In this document: one piece after another, positions 1-8,169 of the stretch | Layout: each line of letters opens with the position of its first letter | How positions within the stretch are numbered: position 1 is the stretch's first letter | NCBI GenBank assembly: GCA_963740835.1 | Contig: CAVUFH010000003.1 | Location: forward strand, 186,001-250,000 | Direction of reading: 5' to 3' | DNA: 64,000 nt | DNA from: CAVUFH01 sp963740835 | GTDB taxonomy: Bacteria; Actinomycetota; Acidimicrobiia; IMCC26256; PALSA-610 | Translations under genes and position numbers: made by a program | Notes under the pieces: model-generated | The model's database searches: none | Told to the model about the DNA's origin: nothing | What the model saw: only the letters and a program-made list of their open reading frames with translations

Positions 1-828
1 GAAGTTGCCGAGCGACTTCGACATCTTCTCGCCGCCCGACGCGTTGACCATGCCCGAGTGCAGCCAGTACCGCGCGAACTCGTGGCCCGCGCCCTCGGCT
101 TGCGCGATCTCGTTCTCGTGGTGCGGGAACACGAGATCGTCGCCGCCACCATGCAGGTCGAACCCATCGCCGAGGATCTCGAGCGACATCGCCGAGCACT
201 CGATGTGCCAACCGGGGCGGCCTTCGCCCCACGGCGATGACCATGACGGTTCACCCGGCTTCGCTGCCTTCCACAACGCGAAGTCGATCGGGCTGCGCTT
301 GCGCTCGTCGACCTCCACACGCGCGCCCGCACTCTCGAGCAGCTCCGAGAGCGTCCGGTGGGAGAGCGCGCCGTAGTCGGCCTGCGTGTCGACCTGGAAG
401 TACACGCCCTGCCCTTCGATGACGTACGCGTGCCCGCTCGCGATCAACTCGCTGATGAGCTTCTGCATCTCGTCGATGAACTCGGTCGCGCGCGGCGTCT
501 CGTCCGGCCGGAGCACGTTGAGCCGGTCCAGCTGCTCCCAGTAGATGTCCTCGTAGGTGCGCGCGAGCTCGGGTTCGGTGGTCCCCCGCTCTGCGGCCCG
601 GGCGATGATCCGGTCCTCGACGTCGGTGACGTTGCTGACGAACGTCACCCGGTAACCGCACCACCGCAGGTACCGCCGGATGGTGTCGAACGCGACCGCA
701 GTGCGGCCGTGACCGAGGTGCGGAACGTCGTACGGTGTCGGCCCACACACATACATCGATACCGCGCCATCCTGTCGAGGCACGAAGTCGACCTTCGTGC
801 GCGCCGCGGTGTCGTAGATACGAAGCAC
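1..828 (-). CDS. cysS: Cysteinyl-tRNA synthetase, 3' end cut by window edge
   Basis: Charges tRNA-Cys with cysteine in the cytoplasm. The GTG start at 828 opens 276 visible codons. They hold the first zinc cysteine in MYVCGPT (residue 28), the class I signature HLGHGR (37-42), NVTDVEDRI, the second zinc-ligand region GWHIECSAM, the histidine pair in FPHHENE, and KMSKS (268-272) just before the edge. The C-terminal anticodon-binding part lies outside the window. The related mycothiol ligase MshC shares these motifs, but NVTDVEDRI and ECSAM fit CysS better. It lies just downstream of ispF on the same strand, the usual actinobacterial order ispD-ispF-cysS. Confidence 0.9.
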   Translation of the reverse strand, partial: MLRIYDTAARTKVDFVPRQDGAVSMYVCGPTPYDVPHLGHGRTAVAFDTIRRYLRWCGYRVTFVSNVTDVEDRIIARAAERGTTEPELARTYEDIYWEQLDRLNVLRPDETPRATEFIDEMQKLISELIASGHAYVIEGQGVYFQVDTQADYGALSHRTLSELLESAGARVEVDERKRSPIDFALWKAAKPGEPSWSSPWGEGRPGWHIECSAMSLEILGDGFDLHGGGDDLVFPHHENEIAQAEGAGHEFARYWLHSGMVNASGGEKMSKSLGNF

Positions 829-888
829 GCGTCAACGGTAATCGCCGCCGCCGGGCGGGGCGGGCTTGTTCGCGCGGGCGGCCCCGCG

Positions 889-1386
889 TCACCCGTGCGT
901 CAGGAGCGCGACGGCCCAGACCGCGATGCCTTCGGCCCGGCCGATCGCGCCGAGACCTTCGGCGCGCTTCGGCTTCAACGACACGACGATCCCGGTGCCC
1001 ATCGGCTGACGCGCCGGGGCGAGCGCACCCACCAACCGCTCGACCATCTGCTCGCGGTAGGGCGCGAGCTTCGGCGTCTCGGCCGCGACCGCGACGTCGA
1101 CGTTGTCGACCCACCAACCGTCCCGCGCTACCCGCGCCGCGACCTCGTGCAGGAGCACGAGCGAGTCCGCACCCCGCAGGCGCTCGTCCGAGGCGGGGAA
1201 CAACGTTCCCAGATCAGGGAGCCCGGCCGCGCCGAGCAGCGCGTCGGCGATCGCGTGCGCGATCGCGTCGCCGTCGGAGTGGCCCTGCAACTGGGGCGCC
1301 TCGGGGATCTGCACGCCGCCGAGCACGAGCGGCGGCGCATCACCGAACGGATGGACGTCGAAGCCCATGCCGACGCGGTACCTCAC
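889..1386 (-). CDS. ispF: 2-C-methyl-D-erythritol 2,4-cyclodiphosphate synthase
   Basis: Fifth step of the MEP isoprenoid pathway, cyclising CDP-ME 2-phosphate. About 165 residues, the usual family size. The N-terminal metal-binding stretch GMGFDVHPF is followed by GHSDGDAIAHAIADALLGAA and a conserved C-terminal GIGRAEGIAVWAVALL-like end. The GTG start at 1386 overlaps the ispD stop by four bases (GTGA), indicating translational coupling with ispD upstream. No frame problem is seen here, unlike in ispD. Confidence 0.92.
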   Translation of the reverse strand: MRYRVGMGFDVHPFGDAPPLVLGGVQIPEAPQLQGHSDGDAIAHAIADALLGAAGLPDLGTLFPASDERLRGADSLVLLHEVAARVARDGWWVDNVDVAVAAETPKLAPYREQMVERLVGALAPARQPMGTGIVVSLKPKRAEGLGAIGRAEGIAVWAVALLTHG

Positions 1387-2023
1387 CGGTCGCTCCCTGT
1401 TTCGAGCAGAGCTTGGGCCAGTTCGAGGTCGTCGGTGACGGTCAGCTTCAGGTTGCGGGTCTCGCCCGGCACGACGGCGACGGTACCGCCGCCCGCTTCC
1501 ACGAGGGCGGCGTCGTCGGTGTCGATCCCGCCGCCGCGATGGGCAGCGCGCAGCGCATCGGTTCGGAACGCCTGCGGTGTCTGTACGAGGACAAGGTCCG
1601 CGCGTGGCACCGTCGCGACGACGCGCCCGTCCGCGACCCGTTTCACGGTGTCGATCACCGGAAGCGCGGGGATCGCAGCGTCGGCGCCCGCGCGCACTGC
1701 ATCGATGACCGACCTGTACAGCGCGCGCGACGCGAGCGGGCGGGCCGCGTCGTGCACGACGACGACGTCGGCATCGGCGGGCACGAGCACGAGGCCGGCC
1801 CGGACGGAATCGGAGCGCGTGGCGCCCCCAAGTGCGCAGCGGACGGCCTCGGGTGGCTGCCAGTGCGCGTCGTCGGCAACGACGACCACGACGCCATCGC
1901 AAGCTTCGCGCGCGCCCGCGACCGCGCGGTCGAGCACGGTGAGCCGGCCGAGGCGCGCGAATTGCTGGCCGCGCCGAACCGGCTCCCGCTCCCGGCCGCG
2001 ACCACGATCGCCCACGTCGACAC
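1383..2023 (-). CDS. ispD: 2-C-methyl-D-erythritol 4-phosphate cytidylyltransferase, frameshifted
   Basis: Third step of the MEP pathway, transferring CMP to MEP. From the GTG at 2023 the first frame reads MSTWAIVVAAGSGSRFGAA, the nucleotide-binding N-terminus. Reading then has to change frame near 1966 to continue QFARLGRLTVLDRAV and on to VVVHDAARPL, TVPRADLVLVQTPQAF and NLKLTVTDDLELA. One extra A there would restore the family's KQF motif exactly (AAKQFARLG). The pathway is normally essential and both halves are well conserved, so a one-base deletion in the assembly is likelier than a real pseudogene. Followed by ispF with a GTGA overlap. Confidence 0.85.
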
Positions 2024-2086
2024 GCTCGCAACGTACCGCGGTCACATCTCGATCACGGGCGAAGTGCGCCGGCGGACGCGTCGCGC

Positions 2087-3122
2087 CTACGACTCCAGCG
2101 CCGCGAACACCAAGCGGCCGGCGCTCGTCGGCACGATCGACGTCACCTGCAGCTGCACCTCGGGGCCGCCGACGAGACCAGAACCGCCGTTGACGACGAC
2201 CATCGAACCGTCATCGAGATGACCGACGCCCTGGCCGGCCTCCTTGCCTTCGCGCGTCGAACGCGACGCGCACGAAGTCGCCTGGCATCACGACCGGCGA
2301 GATCTCGTACGCGAGCCGGCGCAGGTTGCATGTGCGCACGCCCTGCATCTCCGCGTTGCGCGACAGCGGACCGTCGTTCGTGAGCAAGCGCAGCTGCAGG
2401 CGCTTCGCGAGCGCGATCAGCTTGGCGTCGACCTCGACATAGTCCGGTACTTCTTGATCGAGCACGTATACCCGCAGCGACCCCTCATCGCGCAGGGTCT
2501 CGAGCGTCTCCATGCCCCGCACTGCGCGCCGGCGGCGCGTCTCGTCGGGCGAGTCGGCGAACCCCTGAACCTCGTCGAGCACGAAGCGTGGCACGAGCAG
2601 GTCCGACCCGAGGATCCCGGCGAGTGCGAGCGGGAGCAGCTGTCCGTCCATCACAACCGACGAGTCCACGAGGAAGCCATCACGCGCGTCGAACGCCTGC
2701 GCGCGCACGAGCGGTCGCGTCGACAGACCGAGCATCTCGAGCACTTTCACGCTCTTGCCGCCGAGGATGCGGAAGCCGAGCCAGCCGGTCACCCACGCCA
2801 CCAGACCGGCGACCGGGATCAGCGTCTTCGACGGCAGCACCAATGCGATCGGCAGCACGAAGATCACGCCCATGCACGCGCCCGCGACCGCGCCGAGGAT
2901 GCCGGCCACCACCTGCGCGGGTGGCATGTCGTCGACGCGCCGCTCGACCACACCGAGCGCCCGATCCAGGATCCGGCCGAAGATGCCGCCGCCGACATAG
3001 CCGGCGAGGCAGCCGACCATCGCGAGCACGCTCTGCGCCTCACTGCCGTAGTCGCGTCCGATCCAGAACCCGGCCGCAGTGCCGAGGAGCACCACGAACA
3101 GACGGACGCCTTCTACGAACAC
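2087..3122 (-). CDS. yacL: PIN and TRAM domain integral membrane protein, frameshifted near the 3' end
   Basis: YacL-type protein: about four N-terminal membrane segments (VRLFVVLLGTAAGFWIG onward, residues 5-125), then a PIN nuclease-like domain starting FLVDSSVVMDGQLLPLA with acidic residues in DEVQGFAD and LLTNDGPL, then a TRAM domain. The TRAM part is split. After VMPGDFVRVAFDAR, at about 2252, the reading must change frame to EGKEAGQGVGHLDDGSMVVV and on to SAGRLVFAALES, stop at 2087. A one-base deletion explains this. The family commonly sits beside ispD in actinobacteria (often with carD, which is absent here). Its precise substrate is unknown. Confidence 0.82.
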
Positions 3123-3214
3123 GCCCCTCCCATCGGCGCGCTCGGCACGTGGTTGACCCGATAGCGTCGGGCGCAGGCCCGGCCGGGTGTCCCGAGCCCG
3201 GCCCGTTCCCGCCC

Positions 3215-3865
3215 ATGCTCGACAAAACGGACCTCTTCGGCGCGCTGCCCCCGGACTTGCTGGACCAGCTCCGGGACCGAGCCGCGCTCGTGAAGTACCG
3301 CCGCGGCGACCTGATCTTCGCCAAGGACGACCCCGCGACCCAGCTGTTCGTCGTGCTCTCGGGCCGGGTCGCCATCACCGCCAGCTCCCACGACGACCGC
3401 GAGTCGGTCATCTCGGTCCTCGGGGCCGGAGCGCTGTTCGGCGAGATGCCTTTGTTCGACAATGGCGGCCGCTCGGCCACGGCCCGCAGCCTCACCACGG
3501 TGCAGGCGATCTCATTGCACTTCGACGACGTGCGCGCGGTGCTCGAGGCGCGGCCCGAGCTGCTGTGGACCGTCGTCGAGATCCTGGCCCGGCGCTTGCG
3601 CGCAACCGACGAGGCGCTCGCGGACTCCGTGTTCCTCGATGTGACCGGCCGCACCGCGAAGCGCCTGCTCGAGCTCGCCGGTGGTGAGGACGACTTCCGG
3701 ATGCCGCTCACCCAAGAGGAGCTGGCCGGGATGGTCGGCGCGTCGCGCGAGCGGGTGAACAAGGCGATCGCCACGTTCGTCCGGCTCGGGTGGCTCGAGG
3801 TCTCGGGCCGCGGCCAGTACCGGATCCTCGACCGCGATGAGCTCGACGCCCGCGCGTCAGCCTGA
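3215..3865 (+). CDS. Crp/Fnr family transcriptional regulator
   Basis: About 216 residues. The N-terminal cyclic-nucleotide-binding fold (residues 1-115) includes FVVLSGRVAI, GAGALFGEMPLFD and RSATARSLT. A long helix follows, then a winged HTH around 165-205 with LTQEELAGMVGASRERVNK. The RSATA segment in the phosphate-binding cassette resembles cAMP-binding members such as GlxR and Crp, so it may be a global cAMP-type regulator, though the ligand is inferred. The ATG at 3215 is chosen because the conserved fold begins directly after it (LFGALPPDLLDQL). Divergent from the PIN/TRAM gene and convergent with the downstream hydrolase. Confidence 0.88.
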   Translation: MLDKTDLFGALPPDLLDQLRDRAALVKYRRGDLIFAKDDPATQLFVVLSGRVAITASSHDDRESVISVLGAGALFGEMPLFDNGGRSATARSLTTVQAISLHFDDVRAVLEARPELLWTVVEILARRLRATDEALADSVFLDVTGRTAKRLLELAGGEDDFRMPLTQEELAGMVGASRERVNKAIATFVRLGWLEVSGRGQYRILDRDELDARASA

Positions 3866-3895
3866 CCGAGCCGGCCTGATCGCGACTGCCGGGCG

Positions 3896-4630
3896 TCAGC
3901 CGCGGAGCCACGCGATCACGCGTGGCCACAAGGCGGCCGCGTCCGCGGCGCGGTGGATCGGACGATCCGGGTCGTGTACGAAACCGTGTTCCGCGCCTTC
4001 GACCACGAGGATCTCGCAGTCGTCCCGGTCCTGCCACGCTTCGCGCAGAGCGGCGATGTCCTCGGGCGGCGTGTACGGGTCGTTGCTCCCGAAGATCGCC
4101 AGCGTCGGGCACATCTGCGCGGCGAGATCGATCGGATCGGTCTTGTGGCCGGGGCCGCGCCAACCCTCGGGTGTGCGCAACATCCCGTAGAACGCGACCG
4201 CGGCGTCGAAGCGACCCGTGGCCGCGGCCTTGAACGTGTAGTAGCCGCCCATGCAGAAGCCGAGGACGCCGACGCGCGTGACGTCGTCCTCGACGACCAG
4301 CAGGTTCGCGGCGGCATCGAGATCGGCGAGCTGGATGTCGTCGTCGAGCACCTTCGCCGCCGCGATGCGGGCTTCGATGCCGGCGCGGTGTTCGGCGTCG
4401 ACGTGCGCGTACGGCTCGATCGCGCACACGCCGAGGCCGTACGTCGCAAGGCGGCGGGCCATGTCCTCGAACAGCGGTCGCAGACCCATGACGTCGGGGT
4501 GCAGCACCACACCCGCGTCGGGCATGCCGTCGGGGCGCGCGTGCAGGATCGGGACCTCGCTCCCGTCGACGACGAGCAACGCCGACTCGACGGCGACGTC
4601 GTAGACCGGTCCTTCTTTGAGTGCAGCCAT
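3896..4630 (-). CDS. Dienelactone hydrolase family protein
   Basis: About 244 residues with an alpha/beta-hydrolase fold. The nucleophile elbow is GFCMGG with a cysteine nucleophile, as in dienelactone hydrolases. The acid is in GSNDPYTP and the catalytic histidine in EHGFVHD. Family members cleave dienelactone or other carboxylic esters, and the substrate here cannot be told. The ATG at 4630 lies eight bases after a TAGTCT hexamer (4644 to 4639), consistent with a leaderless or near-leaderless mRNA. Convergent with the Crp-type gene and codirectional with disA. Confidence 0.85.
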   Translation of the reverse strand: MAALKEGPVYDVAVESALLVVDGSEVPILHARPDGMPDAGVVLHPDVMGLRPLFEDMARRLATYGLGVCAIEPYAHVDAEHRAGIEARIAAAKVLDDDIQLADLDAAANLLVVEDDVTRVGVLGFCMGGYYTFKAAATGRFDAAVAFYGMLRTPEGWRGPGHKTDPIDLAAQMCPTLAIFGSNDPYTPPEDIAALREAWQDRDDCEILVVEGAEHGFVHDPDRPIHRAADAAALWPRVIAWLRG

Positions 4631-4638
4631 CGGTCGAG

Positions 4639-4644
4639 AGACTA
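4639..4644 (-). promoter_or_regulatory. -10 hexamer TAGTCT for dienelactone hydrolase
   Basis: TAnnnT element eight bases before the ATG. No convincing -35 is visible, and the short spacing suggests a leaderless transcript. Confidence 0.35.
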
Positions 4645-4680
4645 CGCGGCGCCGCGCGGACCGATGCTCACGGACACAGC

Positions 4681-5763
4681 TCAGGCGTAGCGGTCGAGGA
4701 TCGATGTCTCCGCGACGCGCGAGAGCCCGTCCTTGATCGCGCGGGCGCGGGCCTCGCCGACGCCTTCGACCTCGACGAGATCGGAGATCGATGCCCGCAT
4801 GATCTTCGGGAGTTGCCCGAACCGTTGTACGACGTTCTCCGCTATCGCTTCGGGGAGGCGCGGGATCTTGCTCAGCAGGCGGTAGCCACGCGGCTGCAGC
4901 GACGAGTCGAGATCCATCTCGGCCGGCAACCGCAGCAAGCTCGCGACGTGACGCAGGTCGAGGAGCTCCTCGTCGCTCAGCTCGGCCAGGCGGTTCGTGA
5001 CCTGCTCGAGCACCCACTCCGACGATTCGATGAAGTAGTCCTTGCAGACGAGGCGCCGATCGGCGCGCACACCGCCTGTCAGCTCTTCGAGCTGCAGCTC
5101 GACCAGCCGGCCGTCGGCGCCGAGCTCGACCACATAGCCCTCGATCTCCATCGCGATGCGGCGCACCATCTCCGCGCGCTGGAGCACAGTGGTGACGTCG
5201 CGCAGGGTCACGAGATCTTCGACCTCGAGCGCGGAGAGCGCGCCGCTGACGCCGTCGAGCCGCGCTTTGTACCGGCCGAGGATCTGCAGCGCCTGGTCGC
5301 CGCGCGCGAGAACGCGAGGAATCGGCTCGAGCGTCTTCTTGTAGCCGCGGTAGTGCACCGACACGACACCCATCTCCTCGGAGATGGTGATCACCGGTAC
5401 CGAGATCTGGCGGGCGACCCGTTCGGCGGTGCGGTGCCGGGTCCCGGTCTCGCTGGTCGGGATGTCGGGGTCGGGGACGAGGTGGACATTGGCCCGGGCG
5501 ACCCGGGAGCCGTCGGCCGCGAGGATGATTGCACCGTCCATCTTCGCCAGCTCGGAGAGCCGCTGCGGCGAGAACTCGGCGTCGAAGAGGAAGCCGCCCG
5601 AGCAGATGTGCAGGACCTCGGGGCCGTCACCGATGACGATCAGCGCGCCCATCTTCGCCTGCAGGATGCGGTCGATCCCTTCGCGCAGGGGTGACCCCGG
5701 TGCGATGAGCCGCAATGCCCCGTAGAGCGCTTCCGATCGGGCCGACGCCAACCGCTCCTCCAC
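4681..5763 (-). CDS. disA: Diadenylate cyclase DisA
   Basis: Makes c-di-AMP from two ATP and scans DNA. About 360 residues, normal for the family. The DAC domain (about 20-150) carries MDGAIILA and the signature GTRHRTAER. A helical spine follows, and the C-terminal HhH DNA-binding motif includes VEVEGVGEARARAIKDGL. The start is ambiguous: GTG at 5763 gives the usual length, but TTG at 5751 sits behind a GGAGGAG Shine-Dalgarno-like run. It lies beside radA as in many actinobacteria and Bacillus, where RadA restrains DisA. Possible c-di-AMP targets, KimA-like permeases and RCK proteins, are encoded at 48.6-54.1 kb. Confidence 0.95.
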   Translation of the reverse strand: MEERLASARSEALYGALRLIAPGSPLREGIDRILQAKMGALIVIGDGPEVLHICSGGFLFDAEFSPQRLSELAKMDGAIILAADGSRVARANVHLVPDPDIPTSETGTRHRTAERVARQISVPVITISEEMGVVSVHYRGYKKTLEPIPRVLARGDQALQILGRYKARLDGVSGALSALEVEDLVTLRDVTTVLQRAEMVRRIAMEIEGYVVELGADGRLVELQLEELTGGVRADRRLVCKDYFIESSEWVLEQVTNRLAELSDEELLDLRHVASLLRLPAEMDLDSSLQPRGYRLLSKIPRLPEAIAENVVQRFGQLPKIMRASISDLVEVEGVGEARARAIKDGLSRVAETSILDRYA

Positions 5764-5866
5764 AAACCGAACGCCGGGGCGTCGTTCGTACGAACAGCCG
5801 AGGGTACCAAGCCGGCGCCCAGTTGTCGTTGGCGTGCCGGTCGTCGGCGTTGCGGTGGCCGCCGGG

Positions 5867-7219
5867 TCAGTCGCCGATGAGGCGGGCGGCCGCGAGCGCG
5901 TCCTGCACGTCGTCGACCCGGACCAGCACCATGCCGCGGACGTCGGGGGTGGAGGGCGGCACGATCGCGCGCCGGAAACCCAGCCGGAGCGCTTCCGCCA
6001 ATCGGCGCGGGGCCTGAGGCACTTGGCGGATCTCGCCGCCGAGACCGATCTCGCCCAGCGCGACCGTGTCGTCGGCAACGGGCTTGTCGCGGCGGGCGCT
6101 GGCCAGCGCGAGCAGTACTGCGAGGTCGGCGCCGGGTTCCACCACGCGCACGCCGCCCGCGACGCTCGCGTAGACATCAGAGAGCCCAATGGGGATCCGA
6201 GCCCGACGCTGCAACACCGCGAGCAGCATCGCGAGCCGGTTGCTGTCGATCGCCTGCGCGACGCGGCGGGGCATGGGTGCGGGCGTATCGACGACCAGCG
6301 CCTGGATCTCCACGCACATCGGCCGCGCGCCTTCGAGCACCGGTGCGACGACCGAACCCGAACCGCCGGCGCGCCGGTCGGCGAGGAACAGCGCGCTCGC
6401 ATCCGCAACCGGTTGCAGGCCGGTCGCGCCCATCTCCATGAGCCCGAGCTCGTCGGTGGACCCGAAGCGATGCTTCAGCGCGCGCAGCATGCGCAACGAG
6501 TGGTGCCGGTCACCTTCGAACGACAGCACGGTATCGACGACATGCTCGAGGACGCGCGGCCCGGCCAGCGCGCCGTCCTTGGTGACGTGGCCGACGAGCA
6601 GCGTCACGATCTCGGTGAGCTTGGCGAGCTGCACGAGCCGTTGCGCGGCGTCCCGCACCTGGGCGACCGAACCCGGTGCACCGGGCGAGTCCGGGTCATG
6701 AACGGTCTGGATCGAGTCGATCGCGAGCACGTCGGGCGCCATCTCGCCGACGTGGGCGAGAACCGCCGGGAGCGCCGTCTCGTGCACGAGGAACACGTTC
6801 GGGTCGAGGACGCCGAGCCGCTCGGCCCGCAGCCGGACCTGGGCGGGCGACTCCTCGCCGCACACCAGCAGGCACCGGGCGCCGCCGGCGGCCATGGCGC
6901 CGAGGGCCTGGAGCAGGAGCGTGCTCTTGCCCATGCCGGGCTCGCCGCCGAGGAGCGTCACCGAACCGGCAACGAGACCACCGTCGAGGACCCGGTCGAG
7001 TTCGGAACACGCCGTGGGGCGCCGGGCGGTGCCATGGGCGTCGACCTGCGACAGTGGCACCGGGCGGGCCAGCGGGGTGCCGGGGGCGACGGCCGACGCC
7101 GCCGCCACCGGCCCGTCGCCGAAGCTGCCCCACTCTCCGCACTCTGTGCACCGACCCAACCACTGGCCGGCCTCGTAGCCGCAGTTCTCACACCGATAGC
7201 GAACACGTGTTCGGGCCAT
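5867..7219 (-). CDS. radA: DNA repair protein RadA
   Basis: RecA-like branch-migration ATPase of recombinational repair, 450 residues. The N-terminal zinc finger has cysteines in YRCENCGYEAGQWLGRCTEC (residues 9-28). Walker A is GGEPGMGKST, Walker B ends in VLAIDSIQ, the RadA motif appears as LKHRFGSTDELG, and the C-terminus has the Lon-protease-like domain (VAGGVRVVEPGADLA). The start at 7219 lies six bases after a TACGCT hexamer (7231 to 7226), suggesting a leaderless mRNA. disA follows about 100 bases downstream on the same strand. Confidence 0.95.
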   Translation of the reverse strand: MARTRVRYRCENCGYEAGQWLGRCTECGEWGSFGDGPVAAASAVAPGTPLARPVPLSQVDAHGTARRPTACSELDRVLDGGLVAGSVTLLGGEPGMGKSTLLLQALGAMAAGGARCLLVCGEESPAQVRLRAERLGVLDPNVFLVHETALPAVLAHVGEMAPDVLAIDSIQTVHDPDSPGAPGSVAQVRDAAQRLVQLAKLTEIVTLLVGHVTKDGALAGPRVLEHVVDTVLSFEGDRHHSLRMLRALKHRFGSTDELGLMEMGATGLQPVADASALFLADRRAGGSGSVVAPVLEGARPMCVEIQALVVDTPAPMPRRVAQAIDSNRLAMLLAVLQRRARIPIGLSDVYASVAGGVRVVEPGADLAVLLALASARRDKPVADDTVALGEIGLGGEIRQVPQAPRRLAEALRLGFRRAIVPPSTPDVRGMVLVRVDDVQDALAAARLIGD

Positions 7220-7225
7220 GCCGTG

Positions 7226-7231
7226 AGCGTA
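7226..7231 (-). promoter_or_regulatory. -10 hexamer TACGCT for radA
   Basis: TAnnnT element whose end is six bases before the radA ATG. This spacing recurs before several other genes in the window and fits leaderless transcription. Confidence 0.4.
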
Positions 7232-7276
7232 ACCGCGCCCTGTGACACGGGCGCGTTTTGCGCAGGCGAGTCTTTG

Positions 7277-8059
7277 CTACATGAGCGGCGTGCGTTCCAC
7301 CGGCCGGCGGACGGCGCGGACGCGGCGGGCCCGCTCCCGGCGGGCGCCGATGCTCGCCGACAGATACAGCAGGACCCCGAGGAACGCGAGGATCCCCGCG
7401 ATCGCGAACCAGGCGAGGCGGCTCGAGTTGAACCGCGACCGCGCCGCGGTGGCGGTCTCCTGCTCCCCTGCGAGCACCTGCACCGTCTCTTCCTTGTTCC
7501 CCGGCGCCTTCACCGTCACCGAGACCGACAGCGCCTCGCGGAGCTCCTTCTCGAGCTGCTGGTCGAGAGTGGCGACGTCGAGACCGGCCGCTTGGAGCCC
7601 CGCCATCAGCGCGGGGTCCTGCTGGATCCCGGTGCTCGGATGGCGGAGATCGGCGGTCAGCGAGAGCTCGTCGTGCGACCGCAACACGCCCCGCCGGCGG
7701 ATCAGCGTCGGATCACGCAGCAGCTTCGTCGGCCCGACCAGCTCGGTGATTCGCTGGTCGAGCTCCTTCTCACCTGCGAAGTCGTGTTGCAGCCGCAGCG
7801 TCGCGGCGCCATCGGACCCGCGGGTCCAGGGCGAGATCGTCCAGCCCACGCGTTTGAGATCGTCGAGCGGGAACGCGGTGCCGAGTGTGCGGCCCGCCAC
7901 CTCGACCCGAGCCACCGCTTCCGCATCGAGCGTGATGAACGTGTCGATCGTGCCCGAGCCGTCCGGCTTCATCGTGACCGTGATGTCGGCATCGACCTTG
8001 CAGCCCGCGAGGACGAGCAGGCAGGCGACAACGACGGCGGCGCGCTTCAGCATCGACAC
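7277..8059 (-). CDS. LppM-like lipoprotein (DUF3153-type)
   Basis: About 260 residues. The N-terminal signal peptide ends in the lipobox LVLAGC, so the mature protein should be lipid-anchored on the outer face of the membrane. The stretch after the cysteine, VDADITVTMKPDGSGTI, resembles mycobacterial LppM/DUF3153 proteins. A single C-terminal transmembrane helix (AWFAIAGILAFLGVLLYL) is followed by a basic tail rich in arginine. Function is unknown; mycobacterial LppM is implicated in surface lipid biology. An alternative start is the ATG two codons downstream (MLKRAAV). It sits between clpC and radA on the same strand. Confidence 0.7.
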   Translation of the reverse strand: MSMLKRAAVVVACLLVLAGCKVDADITVTMKPDGSGTIDTFITLDAEAVARVEVAGRTLGTAFPLDDLKRVGWTISPWTRGSDGAATLRLQHDFAGEKELDQRITELVGPTKLLRDPTLIRRRGVLRSHDELSLTADLRHPSTGIQQDPALMAGLQAAGLDVATLDQQLEKELREALSVSVTVKAPGNKEETVQVLAGEQETATAARSRFNSSRLAWFAIAGILAFLGVLLYLSASIGARRERARRVRAVRRPVERTPLM

Positions 8060-8107
8060 AACACTGCATCATCGGCGCACGGGGCGCGGAACCGACCCCG
8101 AACGCGA

Positions 8108-8158
8108 CGAACTGGCGTGATCAACCGGGAACGAAGCCCTGCTGCTCACGCCAGTTCG
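8108..8158 (-). terminator. 13-bp perfect inverted repeat downstream of clpC
   Basis: CGAACTGGCGTGA (8108-8120) is repeated in inverse at 8146-8158 around a 25-base spacer, starting just past the clpC stop. It has no T-run, so it may be a factor-assisted terminator or an mRNA 3' end. It could also be a small mobile palindrome. Confidence 0.45.
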
Positions 8159-8169
8159 CTTCGGTTCGG

